64,000 nt of DNA from Adiantum capillus-veneris (Eukaryota; Streptophyta; Polypodiopsida; Polypodiales; Pteridaceae), in NCBI GenBank assembly GCA_014529385.2, contig CM043969.1, positions 11,449,001-11,513,000 of the forward strand, written 5' to 3'. Position 1 is the first letter of the stretch. Every line of letters begins with the position of its first letter. The translations under genes were made by a program, and so were the position numbers. Below the pieces are notes generated by a model, which was not told the DNA's origin, searched no databases, and saw only the letters and a program-made list of their open reading frames with translations. This document shows positions 22,528-33,643 of the stretch, piece by piece.

Positions 22528-23139
22528 TCAAAACACTTGAGAGCAAAGAGTGCGCATGCGCAAGATCACCTTCTTGCCTTCGTCATCCAAGATGATACTG
22601 TCGCTGATGTCGATCACGTACAGCAAGCCCTCTCGCCTGTGAGTGAACTTGGGTATGTCGGCAGGGGTCTCTAGCAGCGTCTCGATGGGGGTACAGACGT
22701 CAGGTGTCTCCACTAGAGTCTGGGCCCCGAAGCGAGGATTGTCGACTGGGGTGACTCCTGGAGGAGTAGCTAGTGGTGTGTAGCAGGAACGGGCGATAGC
22801 CGTGCAAAACCTGGAGTAGATGGCGATGTCGTGGCTGGTGTGGGAGGGGGGGGGGGGGCAAAGAAGGGTAAGGTAAGGAGCCTCGTCAAACACGAGACGG
22901 TGTCGAGGGATCAGCGGCGGCATCCCCATAGCAACCGCCGCCGCCACCACTAGAGCATCGGTGCTTAGACAAGTGTGAAGATCATCTCGTTGACACTGAA
23001 GCTTTGAAGCGCGCTGAATTCTCCAAAACAGAGGGAGACGCTGAAGGAGTGGAATGACGTGATGGTGCTCCAAAGCGACGACGCTCCTCGTACCACCTCC
23101 TCGGCTGGGGTGACAAAGAAGAAAGAAACTCATCATCAT
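22528..23139 (-). CDS. Unrecognised 203-codon frame upstream of the En/Spm-like gene
   Basis: Minus-strand frame opening MMMSFFLL and ending SQVF stop. It continues in the same frame, past that TGA, into NTWSEVPNEL of the En/Spm-like exon, so it may be the 5' part of the same gene. It is rich in Pro, Thr and Ser in the middle (PLATPPGVTPVDNP) and has an acidic end (DISDSIILDDEGKKV). No known domain. Confidence 0.35.
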   Translation of the reverse strand: MMMSFFLLCHPSRGGGTRSVVALEHHHVIPLLQRLPLFWRIQRASKLQCQRDDLHTCLSTDALVVAAAVAMGMPPLIPRHRLVFDEAPYLTLLCPPPPSHTSHDIAIYSRFCTAIARSCYTPLATPPGVTPVDNPRFGAQTLVETPDVCTPIETLLETPADIPKFTHRREGLLYVIDISDSIILDDEGKKVILRMRTLCSQVF

Positions 23140-23245
23140 CCATACCTACATTAAACACACGAACATTTAATCTTACTATTGAATGGAGAAGAAAACATAG
23201 ACAAGTTATAATCTATACTATAGATAATAGGGAGAGGATTCCTGT

Positions 23246-23251
<6 letters not shown>

Positions 23252-23302
<51 letters not shown>
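23252..23302. repeat. GA microsatellite
   Basis: GA run of about 25 units with one AA interruption, flanked by two copies of GGATTCCTGTGTAGAGAGA. Confidence 0.95.
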
Positions 23303-23307
<5 letters not shown>

Positions 23308-23410
23308 CATAAAGGGGGAGGGATTCCTGTGTAGAGAGATTCTTGTGAAGTTCTTGTGAATTTGTCTCCCGTGTGCATTCTACGTATCTTGTAAAAGTTA
23401 TGTCTTGCAC

Positions 23411-23902
23411 AACATGCCTTTTATATGTAGCTGTGACAAGACACTCCGGTCATAAATTAAATTTATTTTCTACCGTTGCCATAGTTTTCTCGATTAATAG
23501 TTTGAATAAGAACATCATATGGCCGTGTTACTGACCAATACCCATATGTTTCTTTTGCAAGGGGAAGGAAAGTTGACTCACCATAAGGATATTGAATCAC
23601 CAGCATAGTACTCCTATAGTGAGCCAATACTTACCACAAGGACATCATATTCCCCACGTAATCGAGGTGATGCCCCATGATAAGCATTGTTCCATAGAAC
23701 AACTTATGCACACACCCACATTATATAGTAAGGTACCTTATTATTTCCATACAATATAACATAAGGCACGCTACCACACAACGTGCAAACAACACAAACA
23801 CTCGAGTTGTCTGGTTAGGTACTCTGCTACTGTCGCGCATCGCAACATAGAGAACGCTCCCATATTATCCCCTCTTTTCTATCGATGTACCTGCAAAGGA
23901 GG

Positions 23903-23947
<45 letters not shown>

Positions 23948-24539
23948 GAGCTTTGGAGCTCTCTCTCTCAAATGCTCACAAGATAACACCCCACGTGCCC
24001 ACCGTTATTTTACTTTTAAGAAATATTTAGGAATTTTGAGAATTATTCAAGTCCCATTTTTAATAATTCCACTCGCAAACTTAGTATTTTTGTGAAATTT
24101 GATCTATCATCTATTCGTAGACACACTCAATTCATTTCCCTTGTTTTTCTGATAGCATCTTCATTTTAATATACTTTAGCTATTTCAAGAAGCCCATCAA
24201 TTAATAATATTCTCTAAATAGTGTGATGAACTCTTCTCTAGTCATAATATAATGAGGACTTTAGTGCACTTGGATGTCGTCTAGAAGGAGTTTGATGCTC
24301 GTCCATGAGTTCAATTTAGGGCACTTGGAGGTCTATTGAAAGGAGTTAGATGCTTGCCACCTCTAGAAATACCTCCTCTTTAAACAAGTTTTTGAATACA
24401 AAGTTAAGAATTTGTTAAATTAGTGTCCTTTTTGGAGGAAAAAAACATACGTTTGGCTCCAGTTAGAGATGGAAAAATGAATTTATACATGGAAACCAAG
24501 CTACGTACATAGAGATTTTAGATATGACAAGCACTTTCA
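23411..24539. other. No gene seen; CT microsatellite at 23905-23944
   Basis: AT-rich sequence without a convincing frame. The CT run has about 20 units and is followed by the duplicated word TTTGGAGC. Confidence 0.6.
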
Positions 24540-24925
24540 AAAATCTCAAGCCTCTATCATGGTATGTACTACAAAAATGTGTGCATGATCGAACTTAAGT
24601 TCGAGCCTCCACACACCTAGCTCAAACTTAAATCCGAACCTAGCATCTACCATGGATAGGTACAAAAATGATAGAGTCTAAACCCCTACCATATAGAATA
24701 AGGCATGGAGGCTCAAACTTAAGTCCGAGACTCTATCGTTGCTAGATACAAAAATGGTAGAGGCTAAAACCCTACCAAATAGAAGAATTTGTGAAGGCTC
24801 GAAATTAATTTCGAGCCTCTACCCTTGCTAGATACAAAAATGGTAGAGGCTAAATCCCTACCAAATAGAAGAACACATGGAGGCTCGAACTTAAGTTCGA
24901 GACTCTACCCTTGCTAGATATAGAA
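24540..24925. repeat. 86-bp tandem repeat with a palindromic core
   Basis: About 4.5 copies. TACAAAAATG recurs at 24570, 24661, 24747 and 24833, with spacings of 91, 86 and 86. Each unit contains a palindrome centred on CGAACTTAAGTTCG; one unit has CGAAATTAATTTCG instead, still palindromic. Unit sequence also includes GGTAGAGGCTAAA and CCTACCAAATAGAAG. Confidence 0.88.
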
Positions 24926-26230
24926 AGGGAAATATGAGAAAGGTGAGAGAGAGAGTCTGGTCAAGCTTCCCTCTACTATAAATATCTTTCTTTGACTCCC
25001 TACAGCATTTTCTTTGACCCCCTACAACATTTGCTTGCAGAAGCTTGTTTGTTATCAATGGGATAATTTTTTCATGTCATCATAAGAAATAGTGTGACTC
25101 AAGTAGGTCAACATGATAATATCAAATTATTTTCTTATATAATTTATAAATTAAACAAATTCTCTCACCCAATATGAGTGGCGGCATGTGAGAAGCCCAA
25201 GACAAGATGCGATAGTTGAGCTTCTTTCCAATCATGCTATCTAAGAAACCAGGCGAGAGCATGTGACGATCTATACACAAAGCCTTGGACACTAGGCATG
25301 GACGGGGGCTTGGAATGCATGACAAGCATTAACAGCAAAGCAAACCCTAATTGGTGTGATCCATTCACAAAGAGGCCGTAAAGTGGCCTTTATACTATGA
25401 TTTTCCTCAAGCTTGGTGTGCCTTACATGAGCGCCTTCATATCCAATCTCTTGTGTGCTATGGTGTGATTAGATTGTAGCATAGTATAGACTATAATAAT
25501 AGAAATGGTAGTAGCTAGAGAAATGGAAGACTATAATAGTGTAATTAGATCATAATATAGTATAGACTATAGTATAATAGAATGGAAGTGAGGAAGACGA
25601 GCAACTGCACCTTGCAACGAAGGTGGTGGAAGCAGACGGGCTCGTTAGGCCCTCATGAGGAGTGACTGTCGGCCTTTATTCCCCTTGCGATGTCCTCATG
25701 CACCATGTCAAGTACACCCGCTCGCTCCCATGCAGGTTCGCTTTGTAAATGTTATAGTTGTGCTTTGTGTCCGGATTTTCTCCTAACCTTATTCTGAGTG
25801 TGAGGATAGCTTGTATTGTGGCACTTTAAACACAGACGTATAGAAGTAACATCAGGTGGAAGATGGGCTCCTATGAGGAGTATCTTCCGGCCCTCTATCC
25901 CTGCGATGCCCTCATGCGCCATGTCAACTACACCCTTAGGCTTCTATGCACAAGGCTACGCCTTTGACAAAAGATCGACGCCTTAGAAAATCCGATTTGT
26001 GATTGACCTCAATCTGTGACGCCTTTGATAATCCAATCTGTGACTGCCCTGAGCACAGGCTATACACAAGGTTGCACCTATGTGAGAGCTCTCAACGTAC
26101 TGAAAGGCTTCTCTCAGCACGCAGCACAAGCCCAAACAAGTGTGCTATGAAGAGCTCACAATCGGGATCAGAGAAAGCTGTGTGGCATCACACACAAGTT
26201 GAAAGAGCTCGCATCATGCAGTCTGCACTC
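24926..26230. repeat. Non-coding stretch with one duplicated block of about 110 bp
   Basis: 25622-25735 and 25853-25950 are diverged direct copies, both containing TGAGGAGT, GCGATG and CATGTCAA followed by TACACCC. No gene recognised between 24926 and 26230. Confidence 0.5.
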
Positions 26231-26290
26231 CTGTGAAGAAGAAGAGCTTGCTTGTATCAGTAGTGTGAGCGCAGTGTAAAAATGTCATTG

Positions 26291-26324
<34 letters not shown>
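26291..26324. repeat. CT microsatellite
   Basis: CT run of about 17 units. Confidence 0.95.
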
Positions 26325-26328
<4 letters not shown>

Positions 26329-26564
26329 GACGCCCACATTATACACAGAGACTCCTTCCTCTCCCCTTTTCGCATGCACGGCATGAGCCACACCATCTCC
26401 ATTTCCATGAGGAAGTATCAGAAGGTTGGAAATGGTGATCAGTGACGCCGTTCCCCGCTCCAGGTCGTCATATTTGACGATCGTCATATTTAAAATTCAA
26501 ATTGAAGCGAACCAATTAGTCGTCATGTTTTTGTCTGCCATTCTAATATCATGTTTATTTTTGG

Positions 26565-26900
26565 TAAGGGCTCGGCCTCGAGTTCGAATGAGGAGGGTTC
26601 AAAGGGCGGGTTCAGACTTCCCTACGTTGCATGCAAGCTCAAGATTTTTGAAAGGGCTCGGCCTTAAGTTTGAATGATCAAACCGTAGGGTGGGTTTGAA
26701 CTTTGAACTTCATAGTGCACTACCGTGCATGCCAAATCAAGCCTTTTTGCCTCACTATAGTTCTCACAAGGTGTCCAGTGCTCGGCCTTAAGTTCGAATG
26801 TGCAAGCCTTAGAGTGGGTTTAAACTTCACACTACCTTGAGTTGCATGCCAGCTCCAACTCTTTTGCCTCACTACAGTTCAAAAAGGAGTCCAACAGTCA
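26565..26900. repeat. Diverged direct repeat, three copies
   Basis: GCTCGGCC followed by a TTCGAATG-like word occurs at 26570, 26655 and 26780. Copies two and three also share GTGGGTTT and TTTTTGCCTCACTA, and all three carry a GCATGC word. The spacing is irregular (85 and 125 bp). Confidence 0.75.
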
Positions 26901-28788
26901 TTTTTGTAAATATGCACAATGAGACAACAAAATGAAAACAAGGACGTGGCTACATCACCGCTGTCGAAAGTTGCAGATTGTGAGATCAACGATCAACGAT
27001 CACACGTGCTTTTAGGTGACAAAGTCCCTGGACATAGTCCTATTCTGAGCATTACAACGGCCCAAGCTCGTGGTTGGTCCGAAAAAGAAACCAATGGTGC
27101 ACCTCTAATCACTTATTGCCATGTTGGAAGAATGATTCTACATGGACTCTAGTTTCAAACAGTCTGAAGCCAACCTTTCAACTATGAGAGTGTCATGTGG
27201 CCTTTGGACTCTAGAATTTTGGAGCATGCTCTGGACTTTGGACTCTCTATGCTACAATGCTTTTACAATTAATGGCCCTTCATCGCAAGCTTGAGGGGGA
27301 AGTTCAAAATTTTCTTGTCACAACAATCTGGCTTTAGACAATAGGAGGATTGAACTATGGATTTTTTTCATCAATAATAGTTTCTACATTTTGTAGAAGC
27401 TAATCCCCATGAATCTATATTGTAAAACTTCTTGTTTTGTCTTTGTCAACACGACAAGGATAGCCACATGGTTGAATACCATGTACATTTGACAAGCTCA
27501 GCCTAGAGTTTGGTCCTGAAGTTGTGTTTTGACACAATGTCTACTCATAGAGAATCATACTTGAGGACATAGATTCAAGAGCAGTCATTTTTTAACAAGT
27601 TTGTAGTTCTAAGACTCAAAATATTAACGTCATATGGGATCTTACTAGTGCATGCAAACCACTAAAAACTAGATACAAATGCAATGAGCATCCTAGAACA
27701 TTGTTTACCTCCCCTCAAGCAATAGAGAACGAGAAGAATTGTCCCATTTTTGTGCATTTTTTCCATAATTCCTAAATATGTGTTTTCTAAGAAGATAAAA
27801 AATATTGACATGCATTTTGTGGGTTACTAGGTATTTTTTGATCGGCTTCTTTGCGATTTTGTTAACTGTGATTACATGAGTATGGTAATAACTCTTTGTG
27901 ATCACAAGAAATTTTATGTGATTACGTAAATGTTAAATCCTTGGATGGGGCTTTAATTCACTGGTCACAATTAGTCTAAAAAAAAAATTTATTTTAAATT
28001 ATAATGGGCACATCAGTTGGTGTGCTGAGCTTATGATAGTAGGTAGAATATTTGTGTGATATGCCATCTTTATTTGGGGGATCATTAGGAAAAATATGAA
28101 CCCCAAAAGGGCCCTTTAGCTTAAGAGGTGATTAAGTATGGACCAATAGGAAGAGGGTGGTGGCCATAGCTATACCCTTTCAAAAGGAAGGGTAGTAGGG
28201 GGCATGGGGGCCTATTTGTTCCCCTCATTATAACTTTGTCCCCTGAAAGAGAGAGAAGGGGGAAGAGGGGGGGGGGGGGGGGGCTTTCCCTCCATTTTCA
28301 TGGGTGCCCATAAAGTAGCCCTAAGATTTTTATTTTTTCTTTTAAATCTCTAAATCTCACTTTTCACTCTCCAAAAGCTCTCCTAACCAAATGCATGGTC
28401 AAAAAACTATTTTCTTTGATCAAAATCTGCATTTTTCAACAGTACCCTCTATTCAATCTCTTCTCTCTTCTCTTTCTCCTTCTTCCTCCAAGCTTTCCAT
28501 AGCTGTATCACTTATCTCCCCCTTTCATCCACACCATCCCTTTGAACTACTTTTTCTCCCCTTGCTTCCCATTAAGTGACTTCTCCCCCTCTCGCCAAGC
28601 TTTCCATAGTTGCATCACAAATCGAAGCTTTCCATACCTGCACGACTTGTCTCCCCCTTTCATCCACACCATCCATTTGAACTAATTCTTCTCCTCTTGT
28701 TTCCCATTCAAAAATTCCTTATCATTTCATTCCTGAAGCAACAGGCCTCTCTCCTAACACCACAAGTCTTCTTCTTCTGGTGCTACCA
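26901..28788. other. No gene seen; G17 run and a 135-bp duplication
   Basis: A G homopolymer of 17 lies at 28267-28283. The CT-rich block starting AGCTTTCCAT at 28491 is repeated at 28626, with a partial intermediate copy at about 28597. Short frames there (Pro/Leu/Ser) follow composition. Otherwise nothing recognisable. Confidence 0.55.
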
Positions 28789-30112
28789 TGTCAAACCCCT
28801 CCACTTCAAGGAAGCTAAAGGATGAGATAGAGGCGGTTTTCTTGCATAACACTAGGGATTCCAATGGGAAATGTGTGTCTCAAGTGTTTTCTAAAGGATC
28901 TTAGATCTTCATGCAACCTGCAGCTATCGGGCCTCATCGAGTACAAAATTGTGGCAACCTTGACTAACATTGGAAGGGGAGACTTCTTGGTTTCAAGTAT
29001 CATAGAGTCAATCGCACAGTGGCCATTGTTCAACACGTGTACTCTTGGCATTACATGCGCTTGAGGAATGGAAGCTCAAGAGATCTCCCAATACATTGTA
29101 AGTCGTAAAACATTGTTGGCTGCTGATTGTAAACTCTTGTTATTTGTTTTTTACTTGATAGTTTTTGGTGTTGTCATAGATATATTCCCATCCAACTTTG
29201 TTGAGGAACAACAAATCAAGAGTCTCACAGGAACCTTCAACGCCATTCATGCAGACATTGGTATTATGATGCTTCCCAACTTGCCACCTTCGATTTTGTT
29301 GCAATGTAGAATCTTCTTCTACTCACACACATATGTAGTGCCGGCCTCGAAGGATGGATATGGTAAGATCATTGCTGTTGACAAACCTTCATTATTGAGT
29401 CTGGAATGGCCACAACCGGATGCGTGGTCACTCTTCTCAGTAAAGGAGAAGATGCTTTCTGATATTTTCTCCTTATTGAAATTTGGGAAGGCTTCCAAAT
29501 TAGTAGGGCTTATTTGGTGCTTCCTCGTGCATGTTTTTGTACACATATTCACGGCATTGCCATTCAATGTCACACCTACTATGTTTTGAAGCAAGAATGT
29601 CATTTATAAAGCACTAAAACTGGTATTTGGAGATAATTGGAGAATGGTTAAGGGAGTGCACGAAGGAGATAAATACAAGTGTAAGGTAGGGGCTTCAGGT
29701 ATAGGGATACAATATTTGAAAGTGTGCACTACTTTGTACCTACGTTTCCACTATGAGCGTTGGATGTGTAAAAGTGGAAAGTAGATACCCTTACAATCTA
29801 GTGTTGCTAATTTTGTGACATTTGACATGCCCGTTACTTTGTCAAATGATGTTTCTGAGATTGTGAAAGTTAGTGAACATTGGACACGCACCAACATACG
29901 GGAACACTTGATTATCTTGGGCTACGAAGAAATCAAAGATGCTTACTTTTGTCTCAATTGGCAAAAGGTTAGTTTAATTTATATGTTGTCTACAAGTGCC
30001 AATTTTTAGTCTTATTAAAACCATTTTTGTTGTTTTAGATTGGTAATCAGATGGAGACGGCCATGAAAGTGCAAGAGGAGTGGAGGGTTGGCAGTGCATT
30101 GTCTTTAAGTTG
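28789..30112 (+). pseudogene. Unrecognised multi-exon gene (gene P), decayed
   Basis: An ATG at 28789 opens MSNPSTSRKLKDEIEAVFLH and stays coding-like with a TAG and a TAA to about 29093. An intron-like stretch ends near 29185. Coding-like patches follow in other frames: PSNFVEEQQIKSLTG with DKPSLLSLEWPQPDAWSLF (29190-29500), WRMVKGVHEGDKYKC (29640-29680), and VTFDMPVTLSNDVSEIVK to NWQK at 29968. A final small exon after TGTTTTAG at 30039 reads IGNQMETAMKVQEEW. No family recognised. Repeated frame changes indicate a pseudogene. Same strand as gene Q downstream. Confidence 0.4.
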
Positions 30113-30335
30113 ATCTCATAGATCAATGTAACCGGCTCTAATGCCACGTTGTAAAGCATTCTATTTAAAGAAAATTCAAAACTTTTTTGTCGTTATAGTA
30201 TCACCTTCATTGATTAACTTTTTTAGATTTTGTTTGGGTTTTTGTGTGCGCACCAATGTGTGTTTGTATGTATATCAAAGAGCTTTGGGATGGTATCTTT
30301 TTCTGCAGTGGGCCACGGTGGGTGGGGAGGGGGGA

Positions 30336-30357
30336 GGGGGGGGGGGGGGTATATAAA
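30336..30357 (+). promoter_or_regulatory. TATA box immediately after a G14 run (gene Q promoter)
   Basis: TATATAAA at 30350-30357 is preceded by 14 G and, further up, by more G-rich sequence. The next ATG with a long frame is at 30439. The roughly 80-bp leader contains a CA microsatellite (30411-30429). Confidence 0.6.
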
Positions 30358-30438
30358 GGGGAGGGGGCTTCTTATTTTTCTATCAACACTTGAGAGTGAG
30401 ACAGAGAGAAAGACACACACACACACACAGAGATTTCC

Positions 30439-31669
30439 ATGGTAGCACATGCTAGTGCATCCTCCTCCCACGTAGTAGCATCGTCGAAAGAGACACACAC
30501 CCCCCTTTCGTGGTTTCTTCTTTTCTTAGAGGACACCAAATATGTTGGACGCAATGATCTGTACGGTTTCTTTACCCACACTGTGGATTTACCAAAAACC
30601 ATGCAACTCCACAATGACACTTTTCACAAAGACATAGAGTATATGCATGTGCATATACTCAAGTATGTTGTGAACTTTGAAGACAATGCCATGTTGTGGT
30701 TGCCATGTGATCTGCTTTTGCTACATCCACAAGGGCAACACTGCATTTTCAAAGAGACTAGATCTCTTTGAGGCGATTGCAAAAGAGGCGAATCACTTCC
30801 GCCAAGTGACAAAGAAACTTGCAGACTCCTTCAAGAATCGCAAAATTGGGCAATCTTTCTTGTCTAAAATTGCCACTCTCTTCTTCCTCACCAATGAGGA
30901 GCCCTCCTTAGAGGAGATGGAGATCCCACATCTGGAAGTGGGTGTTTCGCTGCCGGATCGTAAAGATCCCAAGGTTGCCCCTATAGATGTCCAAAGTGAA
31001 CAAAGACTACAAGATGCCGAATATCCCCACGGCTTGGAAGAAGCAATTGTACCCTGAGAGCCATGACCCTACTGCAATTCCTGAGTGGGATTAGCTGTCT
31101 CAGCAGCATAATTATAAAAGACAAAGAGTATTTATTCTTACATGATCTGGAAAAGGCTTTTGGTGTCCAACTAGATGAATGTATTAGCCTCATATGTACC
31201 AAGATGGAGTTTCCCCTTGATCCTACACCAAAAGCTAAAGATAACAAGCTGCTTTCATTTGGGGACTCTGTTCCTGACACAATTGCAAGTGACAACGGAT
31301 ATTCTCGCTGTAGAGCAGAGTGAAGTCACAGATGAGGAGTTCGTTGCCACACAAGCTAGGGTTGTTACCAACCAAACTTTTATTTGCCCCAATTCGCCTG
31401 ATTCATGGATCCCCCGCAAGTTTGATGAGAGCAAATCCTCTATCAACCTTAAAGCCACACCAACTATGGATGATGAAGATAAGCAACAACAGGTAATACT
31501 AAGCATCTTCTACCTTAATAATTCAACCTTTCTTCTTTGCTTTTGGTTAATTGCAATTTTGCAGGATGTTTTGGACATGGACTTATGGGCTAGCTGGAAG
31601 GGGGGAGAGCGCACGGTGTTTGGGCCTCAAGCAACCCTAGCACACTACATTGGCAAGCTACCAATGTAG
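30439..31669 (+). pseudogene. Unrecognised multi-exon gene (gene Q), frameshifted
   Basis: ATG at 30439 (MVAHASASSSHVVASSKE), about 82 bp after the TATA box. Frame 1 runs through GRNDLYGFF and FHKDIEYMHVHILKYV to about 30690. The coding frame then shifts to one with LFEAIAKEANHFRQVTKKL and EEPSLEEMEIPHLEVG to a TGA at 31055-31057. It shifts again to YLFLHDLEKAFGVQLDECI, and then to ESKSSINLKATPTMDDEDK. An intron with GTAATACT and TTTTGCAG (31494-31564) leads to DVLDMDLWASWKGGERTVF and a TAG at 31667-31669. The protein looks soluble and charged. No domain recognised. Confidence 0.45.
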
Positions 31670-32667
31670 GATGTGTGCATCATACACAAGGATTTCTCCC
31701 CAAACGGCCATTTTTTTTTGGGGTGCTTAAGTTTGCAAGTAAACTCCTATGCTTAGCCACCATCCCTCAAATAGCCCATGTAATTATTCTGGTGAAAGAA
31801 TCACTTGCAATTGGCTTTCGCAGCAAGGTCATGACACACATAGCTCTTTGTCAAGCCTTGGGGTTGACAGTGCCCAGGCTATAGCTGCTTCTGCACTTAC
31901 ATTTATTCTACCCAATGCTATGGAACGTCATAGAGAGATCGCAAAGTGCCTCCTATCAAAAGATAGTTAAGCCAGATGTACAAGCTTTTAAAAGAAAATT
32001 ATCTCTCTTGTCCATGATCTTTTGAAGAATTCAATTTACTAATTTGATTATGTTTAATGACAAGGAAAACTGTGAAAATTCTACCCATTTGTAATATGTA
32101 TTAACTATTTGAATGTTGATTTTGTACAATGAAAATAGCTTGTCCAAAAAATAGCATATAAATTGTTTTTTTGTACTAATTGTGCCCTGTATGTGACATA
32201 TTATGCAATTTTGTATGTGTCCACAAGGAAGCGAAAATGTGCCCTGCAAACCTGCTGTCTAGCCAAATCTCGATGCGTTATGAACACAGGTAATTTGGCT
32301 GGTTTTGCAATATTCTGGCATATAGAGAGCAAAACTTTTACCTAGTAGACAATTTCAAGCCAACCAAAAAATTTATTTAGCTTTAGTTTTGCCATCATCT
32401 AAGCAATGCCTGCCAACTGGAGAACCTTTTGTATAGTTGATTATCATCTCACCTTCAACCATTTAACAAAAAAAATGTAGACAAATATAGACATTAAAAG
32501 TGGACATTAAGTTTACATAGAGCGACAAAAAGAGACGTATTGTATTTGTCACAAAGTGAAAATACATTGAGTTCAGAAGAAAACTTGAATCCAATACAAG
32601 GGTTCCAAAGTAAATTGATTCCAATACAACAGTTAGTTATAAAAAAAGGCTTTGATGTCAGATGGTA
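31670..32667. other. No gene seen
   Basis: Short frames only, AT-rich. Lies between gene Q (plus) and the H3-like gene (minus), whose 3' ends face each other. Confidence 0.5.
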
Positions 32668-33346
32668 TCAATCATGCCTTAGGCAATGTGCAAGTTGCAT
32701 GTCCTTAGCCATGATTGTTACACGCTTGGCATGGACAACACATAAGAACGTGTCCTCAAAGAGACTAACCAAATAAGCCTTTGTAGCCTCATAGGGAAAT
32801 TGTAGACATCCAAAGCTCAGTGCTTTCCTAATAAGTAGGTCCGTTCTCTTCTGGTAATGCTGAATTTCAGCAAACGCTCAACAAAACCATCGTGTTCTTT
32901 GAGGTCGGCGTTGTGGGGGGCTTTGAGCTCCTTGTGGCTTTGCTCACTGCGGCTTCCTATAGAATTTTGACCTTCGATAGCGCTTTGGAGGTGGCTGGGG
33001 GGCATCTTCATCCGGATCATAATCCTCATCATCACTGCTACTCTGATCATTGTTGGGTTGATCAGAAGGCATGGCACCCATTCCTTTGGGCAATGACTTG
33101 CGGGCCACAGTATGGCAACCTAGGCCAGATGGCATCTCGCCCATTTTTCTTGGCAATGTCTTTCCGTCCACCCTATGATTCACCGGGATTTCCTCCCCTT
33201 CCCATGACAGATGTTCCTCAGACATGTCCGTCTCTGTCTGTTCCGGGTCAGCTAGCTCTTCTGATTTGATTTGCAAGCATCTTTTGCCTTATGTGCACCT
33301 CAATGGTCTTTGGATTCTTCTTTGCAATCTGTTTGGTCCTTGTCAT
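32668..33346 (-). pseudogene. Histone H3-like (CENH3-like) pseudogene, copy 2
   Basis: ATG at 33346 opens MTRTKQIAKKNPKT, which matches the H3 N-terminus (ARTKQTARK) at six of nine positions. A one-base shift occurs near 33270. The frame then gives an acidic tail with an internal repeat (KTLPRKMGEMPSG, KSLPKGMGAMPSD) that includes ARKS, the H3 K9/K27 context, followed by SSSDDEDYDPDED and PPPKRYRRSKF. After two TGAs come [17 protein letters not shown] (alpha-N) and [15 protein letters not shown] with [16 protein letters not shown] (alpha-2 end, loop 2, alpha-3), ending RHD stop at 32668. Most of alpha-1 and loop 1 is deleted. The roughly 225-codon length exceeds canonical H3 (136), as in centromeric variants. 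A histone variant would act in nucleosomes; this copy is broken. Confidence 0.85.
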
Positions 33347-33421
33347 CTAAAAAGTGCGTTTTGGGAGGCTTCTTAGAGCTTGTGGTGTTCGGTGAGGGAA
33401 GGAGTGTTATGTGTTTGTGAA

Positions 33422-33476
<55 letters not shown>
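33422..33476. repeat. G homopolymer of 55 (C55 in the H3-like leader)
   Basis: 55 consecutive G on the plus strand. On the gene strand it is C55 lying between the TATA box (33494-33487) and the ATG (33346), where transcription would be expected to start. Confidence 0.97.
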
Positions 33477-33477
<1 letters not shown>

Positions 33478-33486
33478 GTTTACCTC

Positions 33487-33494
33487 TTTATATA
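33487..33494 (-). promoter_or_regulatory. TATA box of the H3-like gene, copy 2
   Basis: Minus-strand TATATAAA followed by GAGG, 141 bp before the ATG at 33346. The leader between holds the C55 run and a purine-poor 5' UTR. Confidence 0.6.
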
Positions 33495-33643
33495 GGGTGG
33501 CCATATAAGGGTGGGTTCACATGGTGGAAAAGAGCTGCTAAAAGCACGAGAAAATAAACTTTTGAAGTTTAAAACCACATGAAATTGGAGAACTATTCAA
33601 ACACACAAAGCAAAACATCTACTTTAAAAAATTACGTTCACAA

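Noticed and set aside
24540-24925. CRISPR-like array
   Set aside because: Units are contiguous 86-bp tandem repeats without unique spacers, in plant-type DNA.
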